From contig NZ_JABEKU010000002.1 in the NCBI RefSeq assembly GCF_013283665.1, positions 804,863 through 868,862 of the forward strand: DNA of 64,000 bases, written 5' to 3'. Of the stretch, positions 8,777-16,531 are shown piece by piece (position 1 is the first letter of the stretch; each line of letters starts with the position of its first letter). The stretch comes from Ensifer sesbaniae. GTDB taxonomy: Bacteria; Pseudomonadota; Alphaproteobacteria; Rhizobiales; Rhizobiaceae. The position numbers and the translations under genes were made by a program. The notes under the pieces were generated by a model. The model saw only the letters and a list, made by a program, of their open reading frames with translations. It did not search any database and was not told the origin of the DNA.

Positions 8777-9096
8777 TGCAAATCTCCCTGACGGCGCCCC
8801 ACTGTCGGCAGCGCCGATAACGTGCAAACTGATCGCGCAGCAGGTTGGAAGTGCAGAGCACCACCTCTTGCTCGTTGCTTTAAGACGCTGGTGCCAACCG
8901 AAATCCGACACCGTATTTTGCAGAATTTTATAATTATTGCAGGTTCGCCGGGCGTCTTCCCAGCCACGCCTGCAACCGGTCTGGATCCAGGCACTTGATC
9001 GTGCCGTGAAGGTCCTCACTGTTGTCCCGTGCCGTTCGAGCAATAGATAGAGGCCGGAGCACAAGTTGGGGGAGTGACAAGTGTGACGGGATTTCC
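8777..9096. other. Divergent intergenic region, no gene seen
   Basis: This 320-base stretch separates the divergent MFS gene (minus) and the TPR/winged-helix regulator (plus). It includes an AT-rich patch (about 8920-8940) suited to promoters in both directions. No credible open frame, strong hairpin or repeat was found. Confidence 0.5.
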
Positions 9097-10317
9097 ATGG
9101 ATTCGCTGATTACCGCGGCAGGCCGGGCTCTGGCGGCCGGCGATCTGCTCGGTGCGTTGAAGCGGGTCGCCTTGCGGGACGACCCTCCGGCCCTGGCGCT
9201 TCGCGGTATCGCCATGGCTCAGCTCGGAGAGCTCGGCCGCGCCAAGACCCTTTTGAAAGCGGCGGCGCGCGGCTTCGGCCCGAAGGAGGCCGTGGCCCGG
9301 GCGCGGTGCGTGGTTGCCGAAGCGGAAATCGCCATCGTCTCGCGCGATCTCTCCTGGCCGATGAAGGCGCTCGACGCCGCCCGCGCCACGCTCGAAGCCC
9401 ACGGCGACCACCTCAATGCCGCACACGCTCGAAATCTCGGCGCCCGGCGCCTATTGCTTCTCGGCCGTCTCAACGAGGCCGAACACATGCTTGCCAAAGT
9501 CGATGCGGGCCGGCTGACACCGCCAGCAAAAGCCACACACGAACTCGTGGTTGCCGGCATCGCCGTTCGCCGATTGCAGACGGCCGCCGCGGCCAGCGCC
9601 TTCGCCCGGGCAACCGAAGCGGCGCGAGCAAGCGGCATGCCGGCTCTGGGCGCGGAAGTCGAAGGCGCGGCCCTTGTCCTGAAGACACCTGCGGCCCGGC
9701 TTCTGTCCAGGGGAGACGAGCGCCTGCTGCGGCTCGCCGATGTCGAAGCCCTGCTCAATTCCGGCGTGCTGGTGGTCGATGCGTGCCGGAACATCGTCCG
9801 GCGCGAAGCCTCCGCCGTTTCACTTGCAACGCGGCCGGTGCTCTTCGCGCTGGCGCGCGCACTTGGAGAGGCGTGGCCGGCCGATTTGTCGCGGCGCGCC
9901 TTGCTCGCCCGTGCGTTCGGCGCGAAACATGTCGACGAATCCCACCGGGCAAGGCTGAGGGTCGAGATCGGCCGACTGCGCGAAGAACTCCGCGCCTTCG
10001 CGGACATCATCGCGACCCAGGACGGCTTCCGGCTGGTTCCGCAGGGCGAGCACACGGTCGTCGTGCTCGCGCCGCCAGTCGATGAACGCCATGCGGCGGT
10101 GCTGGCGCTGCTTGGCGACGGCGAGGCGTGGGCAAGTTCAGCTCTCGCCATTGCACTCGCCGCCAGCCCGCGTACCGTGCAACGGGCGCTCGACGAGCTT
10201 TCCTCAGAGGGAAAGGTGCTGCCGGTCGGTCGCGGGCGGGCGCGACGCTGGGTGATCCCGCCGGTACCGACATTCCCGACAGTCTTGTTACTCCCCGGTC
10301 CACTGCCAAGCGATTAG
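9097..10317 (+). CDS. TPR-like protein with OmpR-type and C-terminal winged-helix regions, putative regulator
   Basis: 406 residues from the ATG at 9097; an extended frame from 9022 looks unlike protein. Residues about 1-235 are an Ala-rich helical repeat resembling TPRs (GELGRAKTLLKAAARGF, GRLNEAEHMLAKV). Residues about 265-315 recall an OmpR/BTAD winged helix (SHRARLRVEIGRLREEL then IIATQDGFRLVP). The last 60 residues hold another helix-turn-helix (SPRTVQRALDELSSEGKV). The architecture suggests a cytoplasmic transcription factor whose repeats sense a protein partner. It lies 10 bases before the beta-propeller gene, which is its likely co-transcribed partner. I recognise no named family member. 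Confidence 0.6.
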   Translation: MDSLITAAGRALAAGDLLGALKRVALRDDPPALALRGIAMAQLGELGRAKTLLKAAARGFGPKEAVARARCVVAEAEIAIVSRDLSWPMKALDAARATLEAHGDHLNAAHARNLGARRLLLLGRLNEAEHMLAKVDAGRLTPPAKATHELVVAGIAVRRLQTAAAASAFARATEAARASGMPALGAEVEGAALVLKTPAARLLSRGDERLLRLADVEALLNSGVLVVDACRNIVRREASAVSLATRPVLFALARALGEAWPADLSRRALLARAFGAKHVDESHRARLRVEIGRLREELRAFADIIATQDGFRLVPQGEHTVVVLAPPVDERHAAVLALLGDGEAWASSALAIALAASPRTVQRALDELSSEGKVLPVGRGRARRWVIPPVPTFPTVLLLPGPLPSD

Positions 10318-10327
10318 GATTGAAACC

Positions 10328-10969
10328 ATGAAACGATCCGAAGCCGAAATCCTCCGCGAATATGGCCCCTTCCCCGGGGCTGACCACGTCCATGGCGTCA
10401 CTTTCGACGGCCGGAACATCTGGTTTGCCTCCGGCGACAAGATCAATGCACTCGACCCGGAAAGCGGCAGCACCGTGCGCTCGATCGACGTCGCCGCGCA
10501 TGCCGGTACGGCCTTTGACGGCAAGCACCTGTTCCAGATCGCCGAGGACCGCATCCAGAAGATCGATCCCGATAGCGGCCGCGTGCTGGCGACGATCCCG
10601 GCACCGGGCGGCGGCGGGGACTCCGGCCTTGCCTGGGCCGAAGGGACGCTTTGGGTGGGGCAGCATCGGGGCCGGAGAATCCATCAGATCGATCCCGAGA
10701 CCGGCGCAATCCTGCGCACCATAGAGTCCAAGCGCGTCGTGACCGGCGTCACCTGGATCGATGGAGACCTGTGGCACGGCACCTGGGAAGGCGACGACAG
10801 CGACTTGAGGCGCATCGACCCTGAAACGGGGTCGGTGCTCGAGCGGATCGTAATGCCATCGGGCACCGGTGTCTCGGGGCTGGAGTCCGACGGCGGCGAT
10901 CGCTTCTTCTGCGGCGGCGGTGGAAGCGGAACGATCCGGGCCGTTCGCCGGCCGAAGCGGTCCCGCTGA
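10328..10969 (+). CDS. YncE/glutamine-cyclotransferase-like beta-propeller protein
   Basis: 213 residues, no signal peptide. It is built of repeated blades with the pattern ALDPESGSTVRSID, KIDPDSGRVLATI, QIDPETGAILRTI, RIDPETGSVLERI, spaced about 45 residues apart, each followed by a W/F-G-x-W/LW strand. This is a small beta-propeller of the YncE type, usually a binding scaffold rather than an enzyme. The ribosome site AGGA lies 8 bases upstream, and the gene directly follows the TPR/winged-helix regulator. It could be a signal-binding partner of that regulator, which is inference. Cytoplasmic location is implied by the lack of a leader. Confidence 0.7.
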   Translation: MKRSEAEILREYGPFPGADHVHGVTFDGRNIWFASGDKINALDPESGSTVRSIDVAAHAGTAFDGKHLFQIAEDRIQKIDPDSGRVLATIPAPGGGGDSGLAWAEGTLWVGQHRGRRIHQIDPETGAILRTIESKRVVTGVTWIDGDLWHGTWEGDDSDLRRIDPETGSVLERIVMPSGTGVSGLESDGGDRFFCGGGGSGTIRAVRRPKRSR

Positions 10970-10982
10970 TCCTCCAGCAGTC

Positions 10983-12179
10983 TCAACGGTTCGACAGAGC
11001 CTGGGCCGGGCTGCGCCTTGCGCGGAGCTTCGCTGTCAGCGCCGCCACCGCAAGCACGGCGCCGAGCAGGCTGACGCCCGGCCACGCGCCACAGCTCCAG
11101 GCGGCGAAGGACAGGGCGGAACCGGCCGCTCCTCCGAGAAACATGCTGGTCATGAAGACCGTGTTGATACGGCTGCGCGCCGCAGGTTCCAGCGCATAGA
11201 TGATGTGCTGGTTGGCAATCAAGGCGACCTGGATACCGACATCGAGCACGATGACGCCGGCCACCAGTCCGGCAAGCGAGGTCCACGTTCCGAGTAGAGC
11301 CCAGGCGGCGAGCGTCAAGACGGCGCCGAACCAGACGACGGACCGCGCACCTCTTCGATCTGCCATTCTGCCGGCGAGTGGTGCCGCAAAGACGCCGACC
11401 GCGCCGACAATACCGAACAGACCGGCAGTATCCGCGCCCAGATTGAAACGCGGCGTCGCAAGAAAAAGGGCAAGCACGGTCCAGAACGCCGTAAAGGATG
11501 CGAAAAGCGCCGCCTGCACCATCGAGGCGAGGCGCAACTCGGGTTCGCGCCGCCAAAGCGTGGCAAGCGAACCAAGCGCCTCGCGATAGGGCAAGCGCGA
11601 TGCCGGACGCAGATCCGGCAAGGCCCGGATCATCAGCAACGAACCTGCGAGAGCAAGCGGGACACTCGCCCAGAACATCTCGCGCCAGCCGGCATGGGCG
11701 CCGACAAAGCCGGAAACCGTGCGGCTGAGCAGGATACCGGTCAGGACTCCAGCCATGACTGTCCCGATCGCCGCCCCGCGTTTGTCAGGCGTGGCAAGCA
11801 TTGCAGCGAGCGGGACGATCTGCTGCGCGACGGTCGCGCTTGCTCCGAGCAGCACGGACGCGGCAATCAGCCATGACGGCGACGGAGCCACAGCCGCGGC
11901 TGATGCTGCTACAGCAACTGCCAGGAACTGGCCGACGATCAGTCGCCGCCGACGGACGATGTCCCCAAGCGGCAACAGAAGCAAGAGGCCGAGCGCGTAA
12001 CCGAGTTGCGTCGCTGTCGGAAGGAGGCCGACGGCCGCCTCACCGGGAAACTCGGCCTCGATGAGACCCAGCAGCGGCTGATTGTAATAGATGTTTGCGA
12101 CCGCGACGCTGCTGGCGACGGCCATGGCGTAGAGGCGGATTCGGCCGAGACCGGAATGCTCCATTTCGTGGGTAACCAT
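10983..12179 (-). CDS. MFS transporter (drug/sugar efflux type)
   Basis: 398 residues with about 12 transmembrane helices; the ATG at 12179 follows GAAGG by about 9 bases. The sequence SVAVANIYYNQPLLGLI in TM1, LLLLPLGDIVRRRRLI after TM2 and GAAIGTVMAGVLTGILLSRTVSG in TM5 match a widely distributed efflux-type MFS group (YnfM/inner-membrane transporters). It is divergent from the LysR gene at 12283, about 100 bases away, the usual arrangement of a LysR regulator and its target. Export of a toxic or aromatic compound is likely but unproven. Confidence 0.85.
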   Translation of the reverse strand: MVTHEMEHSGLGRIRLYAMAVASSVAVANIYYNQPLLGLIEAEFPGEAAVGLLPTATQLGYALGLLLLLPLGDIVRRRRLIVGQFLAVAVAASAAAVAPSPSWLIAASVLLGASATVAQQIVPLAAMLATPDKRGAAIGTVMAGVLTGILLSRTVSGFVGAHAGWREMFWASVPLALAGSLLMIRALPDLRPASRLPYREALGSLATLWRREPELRLASMVQAALFASFTAFWTVLALFLATPRFNLGADTAGLFGIVGAVGVFAAPLAGRMADRRGARSVVWFGAVLTLAAWALLGTWTSLAGLVAGVIVLDVGIQVALIANQHIIYALEPAARSRINTVFMTSMFLGGAAGSALSFAAWSCGAWPGVSLLGAVLAVAALTAKLRARRSPAQALSNR

Positions 12180-12282
12180 TTCACTTGCCCTTCTCACTGG
12201 AGAGATGGGTTTGATCTATCTCTTTATCGATATGCGCTGTAGTGTTGTATTTCTTGGCACTAGTATATCGGAGATCGATATA

Positions 12283-13176
12283 ATGAATCTCGATGAGGTC
12301 CGCGTCTTCGCCGCGGCGGCGCGCGGCGGCAGCCTCGCCGAAGCCGCGCGGCGGCTTGGCATCACGCCAATGATCGCGACCAGGCGGCTTGCCTCATTGG
12401 AGCAGGTGCTCGGCGTTCGGCTGATGCATCGCACGACCCGGTCACTGTCGCTGACGCCGGAGGGCGAGACCTTTCTGCCCTATGCCCAAGGCCTGCTCGA
12501 AACCGAACAGCAGGCGCGAACGCTCCTGAGTGGTGACGGGGATGGGGCGAGCGGTCTCCTGCGCGTCTCGGCGCCCGTTGCCTTCTCGATCAAGCTGATC
12601 GCTCCGCTGATCCCCTCGCTGCTTGATGACCATCCGGAACTCAAGATCTCACTCGACATGAGCGACACCATGCCCGACCTCGTGGCATCGGGCATCGATC
12701 TGGCGATCCGCATCGCACGACTGAAGGACAGCAACCTGATAGCCCGCAAACTCAGCGAAAACCCGCGTTCCCTCGTCGCCGCTCCATCCTATGTCGAAAA
12801 GCACGGACGGCCTCGGACCGGCAGCGATCTCATTCATCATCAATGCCTGCCCTTGCACGGCGTCAGCCATTGGACCTTTCTGAGCGCCGGGGCCGAGACA
12901 CATGTCCGCTTGCAGAGCCGCTTCTCGTCGACGAGCATCGAGGGGTGTCATGCCGCCTGCCTCGCCGGTGCCGGCATCACACTGCTATCGGACTGGAACG
13001 TTGCCGACGATCTCGACGCGGGCCGGCTGGTGCGCATTCGCCTCGAAGACGCGGAGGCCGAGACTTTGGCGATCTGGGCGGTCTACCCGACGACAAAGCT
13101 CGTCGCGCCCAAGGTACGGGTCTTCATCGACCGGTTGATGCGCGCGCTTGGTGAAACCGCGAAGGCACGCGCTTGA
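12283..13176 (+). CDS. LysR-family transcriptional regulator
   Basis: 297 residues. The ATG at 12283 is preceded by GGAG and begins MNLDEVRVFAAAARGGSLAEAARRLG, the LysR helix-turn-helix (about 1-60). An effector-binding domain follows (about 88-290) with LIPSLLDDHPELKISLDMSD. A longer frame from 12205 adds an unrelated leader and is rejected. It is divergent from the MFS efflux gene and probably controls it. The intergenic region holds the short palindrome TATCGATA and other AT-rich symmetric elements that could be its binding sites. Confidence 0.88.
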   Translation: MNLDEVRVFAAAARGGSLAEAARRLGITPMIATRRLASLEQVLGVRLMHRTTRSLSLTPEGETFLPYAQGLLETEQQARTLLSGDGDGASGLLRVSAPVAFSIKLIAPLIPSLLDDHPELKISLDMSDTMPDLVASGIDLAIRIARLKDSNLIARKLSENPRSLVAAPSYVEKHGRPRTGSDLIHHQCLPLHGVSHWTFLSAGAETHVRLQSRFSSTSIEGCHAACLAGAGITLLSDWNVADDLDAGRLVRIRLEDAEAETLAIWAVYPTTKLVAPKVRVFIDRLMRALGETAKARA

Positions 13177-13186
13177 GCAACAAAGA

Positions 13187-13213
13187 CCCGCACCGCGATC
13201 ATGGCGGTGCGGG
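13187..13213 (-). terminator. Stem-loop terminator between convergent genes
   Basis: CCCGCACCGC (13187-13196) pairs perfectly with GCGGTGCGGG (13204-13213) around a 7-base loop. Read on the minus strand, the hairpin is followed by TCTTTGTT, a modest U tract, so it best serves the alpha/beta hydrolase operon; it may also act on the convergent LysR gene. Confidence 0.65.
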
Positions 13214-13273
13214 CACCAACATTCATCCCGGCACGGTCCGCTGTCCCGAGACGCTGCGGATCATGCCAGCCTT

Positions 13274-14104
13274 TTAGGCCTCGATGAAGGCAAGCAGGTC
13301 AGGATTGATGACATCGGCATGGGTCGTCAGCATGCCGTGTGCATAGCCCTCGTAGACCTTGAGCGTACCGTTTTTCAGGAGCTTGACCGCAAGCCGCGCA
13401 CTGTCGTCGATCGGAACGATCTGGTCGTCGTCGCCATGCATGACCAGCGTCGGCACGTCGATCGCCTTGAGGTCTTCGGTGAAATCGGTTTCGGAGAAGG
13501 CCTTGATGCCCTCGTAATGGGCCTTGGCGCTTCCCATCATGCCTTGGCGCCACCAGTTCCGGATCACACCCTCGGACGGCTCGGCGCCCGGCCGGTTGAA
13601 GCCGTAGAAAGGGCCGGTCGGAACATCGAGGAAGAACTGGGCGCGATTGGCGGCCAGTGCCGCCCGGAAGCCGTCGAACACCTCGATCGGCAGGCCGCCG
13701 GGATTGCTCTCGGTCTTGACCATGATCGGCGGCACGGCACCGACGATGATGAGCTTGGCGACCCGGCCGCCGCCGTGGCGCGCCACATAGGCGACCGCTT
13801 CACCACCGCCTGTGGAGTGGCCGATATGCACGGCGTCGCTGAGACCGAGCTTGGTGGTGAGTGCGGCCACGTCCTTGGCGTAGTGGGCAATATCGTGACC
13901 TTCGCTCACCTGTGTCGAGCGACCATGGCCGCGGCGGTCGTGGGCAATGACGCGATAGCCCTTGTTGACGAAATAGAGCATCTGCGCGTCCCAATCGTCT
14001 GCCGACAGCGGCCAGCCATGGTGAAAGACGATTGGCTGGCCCGTGCCCCAATCCTTGTAGAAGATGTCGACGCCGTCTTCAGTCCTGACGAAGCTCTCGG
14101 TCAT
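13274..14104 (-). CDS. Alpha/beta hydrolase, non-heme chloroperoxidase/esterase-like
   Basis: 276 residues, cytoplasmic. The nucleophile elbow GHSTGGG places Ser97 as catalytic serine. The oxyanion region is FHHGWPLSADDW, the acid is in VMHGDDDQIVP, and the histidine is in YEGYAHGM. This set matches the group of so-called non-heme chloroperoxidases (perhydrolases/esterases). The ribosome site AGGAA precedes the ATG. It is the last gene of a seven-gene minus-strand cluster and is followed by a terminator hairpin. The natural substrate is unknown; halogenation is a side activity in this family. Confidence 0.85.
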   Translation of the reverse strand: MTESFVRTEDGVDIFYKDWGTGQPIVFHHGWPLSADDWDAQMLYFVNKGYRVIAHDRRGHGRSTQVSEGHDIAHYAKDVAALTTKLGLSDAVHIGHSTGGGEAVAYVARHGGGRVAKLIIVGAVPPIMVKTESNPGGLPIEVFDGFRAALAANRAQFFLDVPTGPFYGFNRPGAEPSEGVIRNWWRQGMMGSAKAHYEGIKAFSETDFTEDLKAIDVPTLVMHGDDDQIVPIDDSARLAVKLLKNGTLKVYEGYAHGMLTTHADVINPDLLAFIEA

Positions 14105-14190
14105 GGGAATGGTTCCTTTGCTTGGGTTCTATTGCATGTTTTCAGGCACGTTCCGTGGCGCTGGCTTCGCGACATGGAACGCCACCCGCT

Positions 14191-15792
14191 TCAACCGAGA
14201 TGCGGCCGGTTGATCGCGAGAAGGTGGTGAACGACCGGTGCCGCCGGTCCCTTGTGAAAGCGACGAACGTTTTCCTGGACATCGGCATCCGCCTTGGACA
14301 CGCGCTTGTGCTGGCGCAGATGCTCAGCCCAGGACTCGACCATGAACCACTCCACCATGCGGCCGGTATCAGCCGCGTCCTCGGTCACGCCCCAGCCATA
14401 GGCGCCGTCGCGGCGACGCTCATGCGACAGGCGGGCAAGCGCCTTCAGGAATTCGGAACGATCCGCCTTTTCGACTGAGTATTCGATCAGCACGAGCACG
14501 GGGCCCCGGTCGTGTTCGACCGGCTCGCTGGTCAGTGGCTCCGGCCAATGGTTGGAGGGGATGAGGTCCGCCTCTCCCTTCGGCAGTTTCATGGTGTGAA
14601 AGACGCCCCCGACGCACAGAAGGCCGACGGCCGCCACTCCCAGGGTGAAGGGCACGCCGATCGCCTCGGCGATCGCGCCCCAGGCAAGGCTGCCACCGGT
14701 CATGGCACCATTGAAAACGGTAAGATAGACGGCGAGGGTACGCCCCCGCACCCAGTTTGGAAGGATGGCTTGCGCGGTGCTGTTCAGGGTCGTCAGCGCC
14801 GTAATCCAGGCGGCGCCGCAAACGAGCAGCGCCACAACCGCCACCCATTGCGCCGGCGCGAAGGAGAGCACGCCCATCACCGCGGCCGTGAATACGGCCG
14901 CAAGCAGTAGCAGCCCGTCCGCATCCATCCGGGCGCGCAGGCGCGGCATCACCAGCGCGCCGCCGATCGCACCGGCGCCGACGGCACCGAGCAGGATGCC
15001 GTAGAAGCTGGCGCCACCGCCGAGAAGCTGACGGGCGACCAGCGGCAGGAGCGCCCAAATCGCGCTCGAAAACGCGAAGAACACGGCGGCACGCAGCAGG
15101 ACAACGTGCAGTTCGCGGCTGGCGCGGGCGTAACGCAACCCCGCCCGGAAGGCGCCGAAGAAGCGCTCTGCAAGAGCGTCGTCTTCCGCCGCCCCGCGCC
15201 GCCACCACAGGAGTGCCGCGATCACGAAGGCATAGCTGATGACGTCGACGCCATAGGTGACGGCGGCGCCGAACCAGGCAAGCAGCAGACCGCCGAGTGC
15301 CGGACCGATCGCGCGGGCGATGTTGATGCCGAGCGAGTTCAGCGCCACGGCGCCCTTGACGTCCTGCCTTGAGACGAGCTCGGGCACGATCGCCTGCCAG
15401 GTCGGGGCGACCAGTGCCGCGCCGATGCCGCCCACAAAGGTCAGCGCGATCAGCGAACTCACGGACTGCAATCCGGTCGCGGAGAGAAACAGCAGGCAAA
15501 GGCTTGCGGACGCGAGCAGGAACTGCACCACAATCAGGAACTTGCGTCGGTCGAGGATATCCGAGAGGACACCCGCGGGAATGGCGAGCAGGAAGATCGG
15601 CAGCGTCGCCGCCGCCTGGACCATAGAAACGGCGGCCGGCGTCGCAGAAAGGTCTGTGACCAGCCAGGAGCTGGCGACATCACGAATGAAGCTGCCGGTA
15701 TTGCCGATGATCGTCGCGACCCAGAGAACCGCGAAGACCTTCTGCCGGAGCGGTGCAAACGTGCCTGCGCCCTGCTTCGCTGCCGCCGTCAT
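14191..15792 (-). CDS. MFS_3 (EntS/DUF894-type) exporter with C-terminal monooxygenase-like domain
   Basis: 533 residues. The first about 415 form 12 transmembrane helices of the enterobactin-exporter-like MFS_3 family (FAVLWVATIIGNTGSFIRDVASSWLV; GVLSDILDRRKFLI). The last about 115 residues are soluble and resemble the antibiotic-biosynthesis-monooxygenase ferredoxin-like fold (PVLVLIEYSVEKADRSEFLKAL, then MVEWFMVESWAEHLRQH). This tail occurs in many MFS_3 members. The start overlaps the stop of the DoxX gene by 4 bases. Likely an inner-membrane exporter; the role of the soluble tail is unknown. Confidence 0.83.
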   Translation of the reverse strand: MTAAAKQGAGTFAPLRQKVFAVLWVATIIGNTGSFIRDVASSWLVTDLSATPAAVSMVQAAATLPIFLLAIPAGVLSDILDRRKFLIVVQFLLASASLCLLFLSATGLQSVSSLIALTFVGGIGAALVAPTWQAIVPELVSRQDVKGAVALNSLGINIARAIGPALGGLLLAWFGAAVTYGVDVISYAFVIAALLWWRRGAAEDDALAERFFGAFRAGLRYARASRELHVVLLRAAVFFAFSSAIWALLPLVARQLLGGGASFYGILLGAVGAGAIGGALVMPRLRARMDADGLLLLAAVFTAAVMGVLSFAPAQWVAVVALLVCGAAWITALTTLNSTAQAILPNWVRGRTLAVYLTVFNGAMTGGSLAWGAIAEAIGVPFTLGVAAVGLLCVGGVFHTMKLPKGEADLIPSNHWPEPLTSEPVEHDRGPVLVLIEYSVEKADRSEFLKALARLSHERRRDGAYGWGVTEDAADTGRMVEWFMVESWAEHLRQHKRVSKADADVQENVRRFHKGPAAPVVHHLLAINRPHLG

Positions 15793-16247
15793 CGCCCTGC
15801 CCTCCTTGCGGACGCCCGTTGGCTGAGATCGTAGCAGGCGACGAGCAGGAAGGCACCGGCGAGACCGATATGCTCGAAGAATCCGTTCGTCGCCATCGCC
15901 CGTTCCATGCCCGGCGGCAGCTCCCAGAAGCGAAACGCAAGGAAGGTGGCAGCCAGTGTGAACGCGGCAAGCGCACTGGCTGCCGCCCAGCGATAGAACC
16001 CCATGAGAATGAGGGCCGACATCAGAAGCTCGAAGATGATCACGCCGACGGCAAAGAGCGGTGCCGGATGCAGACCGAAGTGGTCCATCTCGGCAAGCGC
16101 ACCCGGAAAGTCGAAGATCTTCGTGAGCGGCCCCTGGATGTAAGCCGAGCAGAGCGCCAGCAGCCCGATGAACACGACGCGGCTGCCGGCAAGGCTCGGC
16201 CGAAGGCGAGCGACGAGATGGCTTTCAAGGGAGGAAAGGCTCAGCAT
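15789..16247 (-). CDS. DoxX-family membrane protein
   Basis: 152 residues with four predicted transmembrane helices (about 24-44, 63-83, 87-109, 120-141). The first helix ends with FIGLLALCSAYIQGPLTKIFDFPGALAEM, the DoxX-type substrate/quinone-binding region. DoxX proteins are linked to thiosulfate:quinone oxidation, disulfide stress and various redox operons, but most are uncharacterised. AAGGAA lies before the ATG, and the stop overlaps the MFS_3 start. In this operon it probably acts with the exporter or the amidohydrolase in a redox context, which is inferred from linkage only. Confidence 0.82.
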   Translation of the reverse strand: MLSLSSLESHLVARLRPSLAGSRVVFIGLLALCSAYIQGPLTKIFDFPGALAEMDHFGLHPAPLFAVGVIIFELLMSALILMGFYRWAAASALAAFTLAATFLAFRFWELPPGMERAMATNGFFEHIGLAGAFLLVACYDLSQRASARRAGR

Positions 16248-16275
16248 TTTGGTTCCTTGTCAGGCGGCCTTCAAC

Positions 16276-16512
16276 TCAACGGGGAGCCGGACTGCCCTCA
16301 TCGCGTTTGCTGTCATTCGAGATGGCGATCGGGGTCTGGGACACGCCTTTGTAGTAGGCGCCATGCTTCGACGCCGGATGGTTCACCACGACCTTCGCCC
16401 AGGGGTGCCGGACGCCGGCCGTTGGCGAGGCTGAGGCGCAAACAGGAGCAAGCGACGAGCTGATCAGGATTGAGACCGCCGCCATCGCCGCAGTCCCGAC
16501 TATCGTTCGCAT
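16276..16512 (-). CDS. Small exported protein of unknown function
   Basis: 78 residues. A strong GGAGGG ribosome site lies just upstream of the ATG at 16512. Residues 1-28 look like a Sec signal peptide (MRTIVGTAAMAAVSILISSSLAPVCASA), leaving a mature peptide of about 50 residues with HPWAKVVVNHPASKHGAYYKG, rich in His, Lys and Pro. It begins 19 bases after the amidohydrolase stop and precedes DoxX, so it is part of the operon. A longer frame starting at 16809 runs antisense to nothing but overlaps the amidohydrolase and is rejected. I recognise no family; it may be a periplasmic partner of the exported amidohydrolase. Confidence 0.6.
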   Translation of the reverse strand: MRTIVGTAAMAAVSILISSSLAPVCASASPTAGVRHPWAKVVVNHPASKHGAYYKGVSQTPIAISNDSKRDEGSPAPR

Positions 16513-16531
16513 TTGATCCCTCCACTCTTCC

